A stretch of 28,439 nucleotides of DNA from UBA993 sp964436815 (GTDB taxonomy: Bacteria > Bacillota > Dethiobacteria > DTU022), in assembly GCA_964436815.1 (NCBI GenBank), contig CAYTER010000027.1, positions 1 to 28,439 on the forward strand, written 5' to 3'. The translations under genes and the position numbers were made by a program. Positions 24,543 to 28,439 of this stretch are shown one piece after another. Each line of letters opens with the position of its first letter. Position 1 is the stretch's first letter. Under the pieces are notes generated by a model that was given only the letters and a program-made list of their open reading frames with translations, made no database searches and had not been told where the DNA came from.

Positions 24543-25188
24543 AGCAACACTGCAGGCTCTCGAAGGTTTAAGGGATTTAACCACCTTTAAGTGGTATGGG
24601 ATTACCATGCTCTTAATCGTCTTCTACATCTACGGCAAGGAGATCCGTCTGGCCCGGACAACAGGCAACTGGGACGCTCTTTTCTGCGCCCTGGCTGTAT
24701 TTGGCATGGACTTTTTTAATGAAACCTGGAATGGCTGGGTTCTGCAGCTCACCGGTTATTCAGCTTTCTGGACCGTACCCGGTGAAACTGCGCTTCGCAC
24801 CATGGTCGGCTGGAACTTAGAAATCATGTTTATGTTCTCGCTGGCCGGTTTTGTTTTCTATTACAGTCTGTCGGAAAGCACAACTGAAAAAATCCTGGGC
24901 ATGCCTGAAAAATGGGCAATGGCTGTCGGGCTAGCTGCTTTTGCCGTTTTTGTTGAGTGCCTTTTGAATATCGGTGGACACCTGGTCTGGGTCTATCCTT
25001 TTTGGGAGCTATCTTTCAAAGGGGTATGGCTGATTTTCCTAATCGGTTATTTTCACTTCTTTGCGGCGGCAATCTGGGTCATTACCAGGAAAACAATGAA
25101 AGCAAAACTGCAGATATTGGCCGGGATTTACCTGCTGCCGATCATCATGAACATTCTGGCGTTCGGGGTTTTCGGCTGGAATTACTAA
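24535..25188 (+). CDS. Unknown six-helix membrane protein
   Basis: 217 residues; I do not recognise the family. Six hydrophobic segments at about 20-34, 46-62, 93-113, 126-150, 160-183 and 193-215. Many aromatic residues lie at the helix ends and in the loop between helices 2 and 3 (NETWNGWVLQLTGYSAFW), and acidic residues sit inside helices (FVEC, NLEIM), suggesting a channel, carrier or enzyme rather than a simple anchor. The ribosome site is excellent, AAAGGAGG 8 nt before ATG 24535, and lies inside the GH2 gene, whose last 8 nt overlap this gene, so the two are coupled. No terminator or promoter separates them. Confidence 0.85.
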   Translation: MTEATLQALEGLRDLTTFKWYGITMLLIVFYIYGKEIRLARTTGNWDALFCALAVFGMDFFNETWNGWVLQLTGYSAFWTVPGETALRTMVGWNLEIMFMFSLAGFVFYYSLSESTTEKILGMPEKWAMAVGLAAFAVFVECLLNIGGHLVWVYPFWELSFKGVWLIFLIGYFHFFAAAIWVITRKTMKAKLQILAGIYLLPIIMNILAFGVFGWNY

Positions 25189-25211
25189 GGCAAGTAATAG
25201 TGTTTTTAAAT

Positions 25212-25240
25212 TTGCTTAATAATCGCGCTTATGATACTAT
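25212..25240 (+). promoter_or_regulatory. Candidate extended -10 promoter of the desulforedoxin-like gene
   Basis: TTGCTT (25212-25217), 17-nt spacer, TACTAT (25235-25240) with TG two bases upstream (TGA then TACTAT), about 70 nt before the GTG start. Confidence 0.38.
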
Positions 25241-25309
25241 ATTTTCTGCAATGTCTTTATCGCTTTTTAATTTTGGAGCGAGAGATTAATATACTGGAGC
25301 GTGATTTGA

Positions 25310-25639
25310 GTGAAGATTGAAATCGTAAAAAGCAGGGTAGTGTTTACCCCGGAAAATGCTGATGAAAAGGCTAAACTTGAAAGTCTCTGGCGGGTAATGA
25401 TCGATTGTGTCAAGGAGACCCGGAAGATGGTGCCGATCGGTGAATATGTGCCGCAAAAAGGTGATCAGAGCGCCTCTTTTGTCATCGAGGGGCTCGAACC
25501 TGATGATCAATCCTATGTTGAGGTCAGGTTGGAGGCTGATGCCAGTGTCTACTGCAAAACCTGCAACAAATTGCTCAAACTAAAAAAAGGTGAAGTCATC
25601 CCCATCTGCTGTGGCAAACTGATGGAGATTGTCGAGTAA
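25310..25639 (+). CDS. Small protein with C-terminal desulforedoxin-like metal site
   Basis: 109 residues from GTG 25310, 10 nt after GGAG. Residues 81-105 have YCKTCNKLLKLKKGEVIPIC followed by CGKLM: cysteines 82, 85, 100 and 101, with CxxC, a 14-residue gap, then CC-G-x-x-M. Desulforedoxin and the N-terminal domain of desulfoferrodoxin use the same arrangement (CxxC, 15 residues, CC) to bind Fe(SCys)4, so an iron or zinc centre is expected. Residues 1-75 are not a family I recognise; they look like a mixed alpha/beta domain with one extra cysteine (C33). There is no superoxide-reductase centre II domain. It ends 4 nt before the stop of the convergent chromate transporter gene. Function unknown; redox or oxygen-stress roles are inference. 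Confidence 0.82.
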   Translation: MKIEIVKSRVVFTPENADEKAKLESLWRVMIDCVKETRKMVPIGEYVPQKGDQSASFVIEGLEPDDQSYVEVRLEADASVYCKTCNKLLKLKKGEVIPICCGKLMEIVE

Positions 25640-25643
25640 GTTC

Positions 25644-26174
25644 TCAGTACGGATAAAAAATAAGTCCCAGCAGAGCTCCGGCGGCTATGAAGTAGAGAGG
25701 GCTAATCTGTTTTACTATGCTGGCGATAAAAAGCAGGGTAAAGATAACCGCTGTGGGTATATCGATTAAAGCTGCCTGACCCAGGTTGTAGGCGGCCAGA
25801 AGAATCAGGGCGACAAGGGCTGAACGAAGACCGTTAAGAAAGTTTCCGGCCACTGGATTCTGGATCAGCTTGAACAGCACTTTTGACAAGGCCAGAAGCA
25901 GGACCAGCGAGGGGGTGATCACCCCGAGGGTGGTAATCAGTGAGCCGGTAACCCCGGCCATCCGGTAACCGATAAAAGTGGCTGCGTTAATCGATATGGG
26001 GCCGGGCGTCATTTCGGCTACAGCGATGATATCCAGAAATTCGGCAGCGCTAAGCCAGCCGTGAGTTCCCAAAACTTCGGCTTCCATCAGGGGGATCATC
26101 GCGTATCCGCCGCCTATGGTGAAAAGGCCCACCTTAAAAAAAGACCAGTAGAGGGAAAGCAAGATATCGATCAT
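25644..26174 (-). CDS. Chromate transporter half-protein (CHR family), second subunit
   Basis: 176 residues, one CHR domain of about five to six helices: LYWSFFKVGLFTIGGGYAMIPLME at the N-terminus, AVAEMTPGPISINAATFIGYR in the middle (the conserved PGPxxxN-type motif). Short CHR proteins come in pairs in Bacillota (B. subtilis YwrA/YwrB) and together export chromate or a related oxyanion. The start is ATG 26174, which overlaps the upstream stop as TAATG, with a G-rich ribosome site about 10 nt away; ATG 26183 is too close to that site. Confidence 0.86.
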   Translation of the reverse strand: MIDILLSLYWSFFKVGLFTIGGGYAMIPLMEAEVLGTHGWLSAAEFLDIIAVAEMTPGPISINAATFIGYRMAGVTGSLITTLGVITPSLVLLLALSKVLFKLIQNPVAGNFLNGLRSALVALILLAAYNLGQAALIDIPTAVIFTLLFIASIVKQISPLYFIAAGALLGLIFYPY

Positions 26175-26743
26175 TATCGGCATTCCCCCCTGCAAACCAC
26201 CAGTCCCGCCAATCCGCCGGCAACCAGAATCAGGATGGGGTGAACCTGGCTCAGAATTGCCGCCACCAGTAAGAATGCACAGAGGATCGCACCACGCAGG
26301 CCGTGTAAAATTTCCCTGCCCAACTTAATGGCCGCCGCAGCGATCAAGGCTACCACAGCCGGGCGCAAACCATAAAAAACAGCCTGCACGTATTCGTTGT
26401 GGCGAAAGTAGGGGTACAACCAGGCGGCAATGATTAATAGAATTATTACTGACGGGGCCGTTACCCCGAAGGCGGCAACCAAGCCCCCGATTGTCCCCCG
26501 CAGCCTTACTCCGATCTGGATAGCGCTGTTCAAAGCGAGCTGGCCCGGCATACCCTGGGTAATAATCAGGATATCGGCAAAAACTTCATCGTTGACCCAC
26601 TTCCGGTTTGAAACCACTTCCTGCCTGATAACCGGTAAAATGGCATAGCCTCCACCAAAAGTAAAAGCGCCCACTTTTAAAAAGGTGAGCAGGATGTTAA
26701 GTAACGATTCTTTTTTGGGGCCAGCCGATTGGGGAACAGCCAA
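26174..26743 (-). CDS. Chromate transporter half-protein (CHR family), first subunit
   Basis: 189 residues with the CHR motif FLKVGAFTFGGGYAILPVI at about 21-39, ITQGMPGQLALNSAIQIG in the middle (the matched PGP region reads MPGQLALN) and about six helices. It is the partner of the following half-protein; the two are coupled by a one-base overlap. The start is TTG 26743, 7 nt after GAGG. The gene follows marR by 13 nt, so MarR probably controls both. Confidence 0.87.
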   Translation of the reverse strand: MAVPQSAGPKKESLLNILLTFLKVGAFTFGGGYAILPVIRQEVVSNRKWVNDEVFADILIITQGMPGQLALNSAIQIGVRLRGTIGGLVAAFGVTAPSVIILLIIAAWLYPYFRHNEYVQAVFYGLRPAVVALIAAAAIKLGREILHGLRGAILCAFLLVAAILSQVHPILILVAGGLAGLVVCRGECR

Positions 26744-26756
26744 AATAAAACCTCGC

Positions 26757-27263
26757 TTATACTAATTCTGAATGGCTATCGTTAAAGTCAGTTTTTACGC
26801 CATCCCGGTCGAGCTGTTCAAAAACCCGCATCACAGCCTGCAGCGAAGCAATCAGGTTTTCACGTTCTTCCGGCTTTAAATTCTCTGCTAAATTATTAAA
26901 ACGAAACGACCTTCTTTCAAAAACCAGGCGCGAGAGCTGCCTGCCATAGGAGGTCAGCGCTACCCGCACTATCCGGCGATCTTTATCGTCGCCACGCCTT
27001 TTTACCAGGTTCAGGTTTACCAGGCGGTTTACCAGGCGGGTGGCGGCGCTTTCAGCCAGGTAGATTTCAGAGCTAAGGCTGCCCATAGTCAGATCATCAT
27101 GAAAATAGAGGACCAGGAGAGCATTGATCTGGCTGGGGGTGATCCCCAACCCGGTCAGCTCCCGGTTTTCCTCGGCACTTAAGTAATGCATCAACTTGGG
27201 GAAAATGGCCTGGATGGCTGCTGTGAATTTTTCCTTGTCCCGGTAATCGCTGCTTGTGTTCAT
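26757..27263 (-). CDS. MarR family transcriptional regulator
   Basis: 168 residues from ATG 27263, 9 nt after AGGA; the TTG two codons upstream lies too close. Winged helix-turn-helix of the MarR type: LGITPSQINALLVLYFHDDL (about 40-60), recognition region LAESAATRLVNRLVNLNLVKR (about 70-90), and the wing DDKDRRIVRVALTSYGRQL. MarR proteins bind DNA as dimers and usually repress neighbouring genes until a small ligand or oxidant binds. It has one promoter-proximal position in the marR-chrA-chrA operon, so autoregulation and control of the transporter are inferred. The ligand is unknown. Confidence 0.88.
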   Translation of the reverse strand: MNTSSDYRDKEKFTAAIQAIFPKLMHYLSAEENRELTGLGITPSQINALLVLYFHDDLTMGSLSSEIYLAESAATRLVNRLVNLNLVKRRGDDKDRRIVRVALTSYGRQLSRLVFERRSFRFNNLAENLKPEERENLIASLQAVMRVFEQLDRDGVKTDFNDSHSELV

Positions 27264-27305
27264 CGGCAACTATCCTTTTCTCGGGCAGAATAGAAACTTG
27301 ATCAT

Positions 27306-27334
27306 AGGTTAGGCCAAAGCGATTAGCCTGTCAA
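27306..27334 (-). promoter_or_regulatory. Candidate promoter of the marR-chrA-chrA operon
   Basis: On the minus strand a perfect TTGACA (27334-27329), 17-nt spacer, weak TAACCT (27311-27306), 43 nt before the marR start. The weak -10 could reflect regulation; no clear inverted-repeat operator is visible. Confidence 0.48.
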
Positions 27335-27384
27335 GCAAAGTAAAGGTTGACTAAAAATTTGTTGGGTATAGTAAGTTATATCAG

Positions 27385-28326
27385 TTATCGTTTAGAGCGG
27401 GCAAGAACCAGAAATTGACCGCGTTCTTTTTGCTCGAGAACAATTACACCGGTATCAAGCAGATGATTGACATACTTTTGCACTTCAGCCTGGTGAAGGT
27501 TAAGGGCTTGATGCAAATCTTCAACAGTGCAGGGTCGGCGGCGCAGCAGCTCGATGATCCTATCACTATGGATTTGCTTATAAGAGGCGATTTGCTGCCG
27601 CGGTTTAAAATCTCCAATTAGTTCCACGTTGCCGAGAAACAGGGCGATTTCCTTCATTTTCTCAGCGCTGGCGGGTTTTACCCAACTTTCTGTTCCCGGG
27701 CGGTCCAGGGTTCCCAGTTGGACCTGGTCAGGGCTGATCTTTGCTATTGCTTCTTTTAAGGCGGTCAGTTCATTTTCCTGATCATTAATTCCGGGGACAA
27801 TCATTACTTCTAAGATAATCGTTCTAGGAAATTCTTGACGTAATTTAACCAGGCTTTCAATTAATTGCAGGCAATTCAAATCAGGATGAGGCCTGTTTAT
27901 TTTGACGAAACCTGTTACGGTTGCCGAATCGAGTGAGGGAATAATCAGATCAAGGGCTTGTACATCATTGCGGGTTCGCGGATCTGCAAAAAGGGTGCCG
28001 TTGGTTAATACGCAAACTTTATAATCTGGGTAGTTCCGCTTAATCCAGTCTATAATGTCGATGATCCTTGAATGAAGAAGCGGTTCTCCTGAACCGGCAA
28101 AAGTAATGTAATCGAGCGGTGGGTGCTCTTTAAGATAATGATTCAGCTCTTCAATCACCTGATCAGTTGGAACATATTCTTTTCTTTCCACCGTCAGGTT
28201 AGTAGTCTTGCCGCATTCGCAATATACACAATTCAGGCTGCAGGTTTTATGAGGCAGGAGATCAATGCCCAACGATCGGCCCAAGCGCCTGGAAGGAACC
28301 GGGCCAAAGAGGTATTTATAGCCCAT
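27385..28326 (-). CDS. Radical SAM protein, COG0731 type, with C-terminal winged helix
   Basis: 313 residues. The radical SAM cluster motif is C29, C33, C36 (TCSLNCVYCECG, with an extra C38), preceded by the group-typical FGPVPSRRLGRSLGIDLLP. The glycine-rich SAM element FAGSGEPLL follows at about 77-85. Barrel residues end near 240; the last 65 or so residues (IIELLRRRPCTVEDLHQALN, then VQKYVNHLLDTGVIVLE) form a winged-helix-like module. COG0731 includes wyosine-type tRNA enzymes in archaea, but bacterial members are mostly uncharacterised, so no reaction is assigned. Start ATG 28326 follows GGAGG at about 10 nt. The marR gene lies 121 nt downstream with its own promoter. Confidence 0.88.
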   Translation of the reverse strand: MGYKYLFGPVPSRRLGRSLGIDLLPHKTCSLNCVYCECGKTTNLTVERKEYVPTDQVIEELNHYLKEHPPLDYITFAGSGEPLLHSRIIDIIDWIKRNYPDYKVCVLTNGTLFADPRTRNDVQALDLIIPSLDSATVTGFVKINRPHPDLNCLQLIESLVKLRQEFPRTIILEVMIVPGINDQENELTALKEAIAKISPDQVQLGTLDRPGTESWVKPASAEKMKEIALFLGNVELIGDFKPRQQIASYKQIHSDRIIELLRRRPCTVEDLHQALNLHQAEVQKYVNHLLDTGVIVLEQKERGQFLVLARSKR

Positions 28327-28365
28327 ATTGCAATATCCTCCATCATTTTTGATAAGGCGTTACTG

Positions 28366-28395
28366 TTTATACTAAAGTGATCATAGCATATTCAA
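28366..28395 (-). promoter_or_regulatory. Promoter of the radical SAM gene
   Basis: On the minus strand TTGAAT (28395-28390), 18-nt spacer, TATAAA (28371-28366), 39 nt before the start codon. Confidence 0.55.
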
Positions 28396-28439
28396 GAAAG
28401 CAGGTATTTTTAATTGTTTGCCGGGCAGACCTCTGTTAT

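Overview
The window (28.4 kb, two 100-N assembly gaps, roughly balanced base composition) looks like a metagenome-assembled scaffold from a Gram-positive-type anaerobe. The signs are strong GGAGG-type ribosome sites, frequent TTG/GTG starts, a secreted dockerin protein, a split (two half-gene) chromate transporter as in Bacillota, and a desulforedoxin-like metal site. A DUF3159 membrane protein, common in Actinobacteria, and a full RecBCD set (most Bacillota use AddAB) make the exact phylum uncertain.

Layout. 1-2244 (minus): serine racemase/threonine dehydratase-like PLP enzyme followed by a U32 peptidase-family protein that runs off the left edge. 2407-12039 (plus): a complete recC-recB-recD operon, 9.6 kb, transcribed away from the PLP gene from what looks like a divergent promoter pair sharing one -35 region. 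12207-13295 (plus): secreted CHAP-SH3-dockerin protein. 13292-14683 (minus): PLP-dependent lyase/decarboxylase interrupted by a gap, followed by a DUF3159 membrane protein. 14852-16222 (plus): GPH-type sugar symporter. 16246-16381: an unresolved gap bracketed by inverted GGGGTC/GACCCC, probably a collapsed repeat element. 16389-17171 (minus): enoyl-CoA hydratase. 17330-18214 (plus) and 18211-18942 (minus): a tandem-GNAT protein and a membrane-anchored alpha/beta hydrolase, convergent. 19145-20707 (plus): agmatinase-family ureohydrolase and GyrI-like protein, closed by a good intrinsic terminator. 20925-25188 (plus): long-chain acyl-CoA ligase, GH2 glycosidase and an unknown six-helix membrane protein in tight succession. 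25310-25639 (plus): small desulforedoxin-like protein. 25644-27263 (minus): marR-chrA-chrA operon. 27385-28326 (minus): radical SAM protein of the COG0731 type.

The clearest functional unit is RecBCD, with RecB keeping both helicase motifs and nuclease residues. The points most worth a second look are two genes (recC and the GH2 enzyme) whose reading frames and Shine-Dalgarno sites point to CTG starts, the dockerin-bearing cell-wall hydrolase, the desulforedoxin-like protein with an unknown N-terminal half, the unknown membrane protein translationally coupled to the GH2 gene, and the two gaps, one of which creates a falsely short protein. I found no rRNA, tRNA, CRISPR array or clear prophage.
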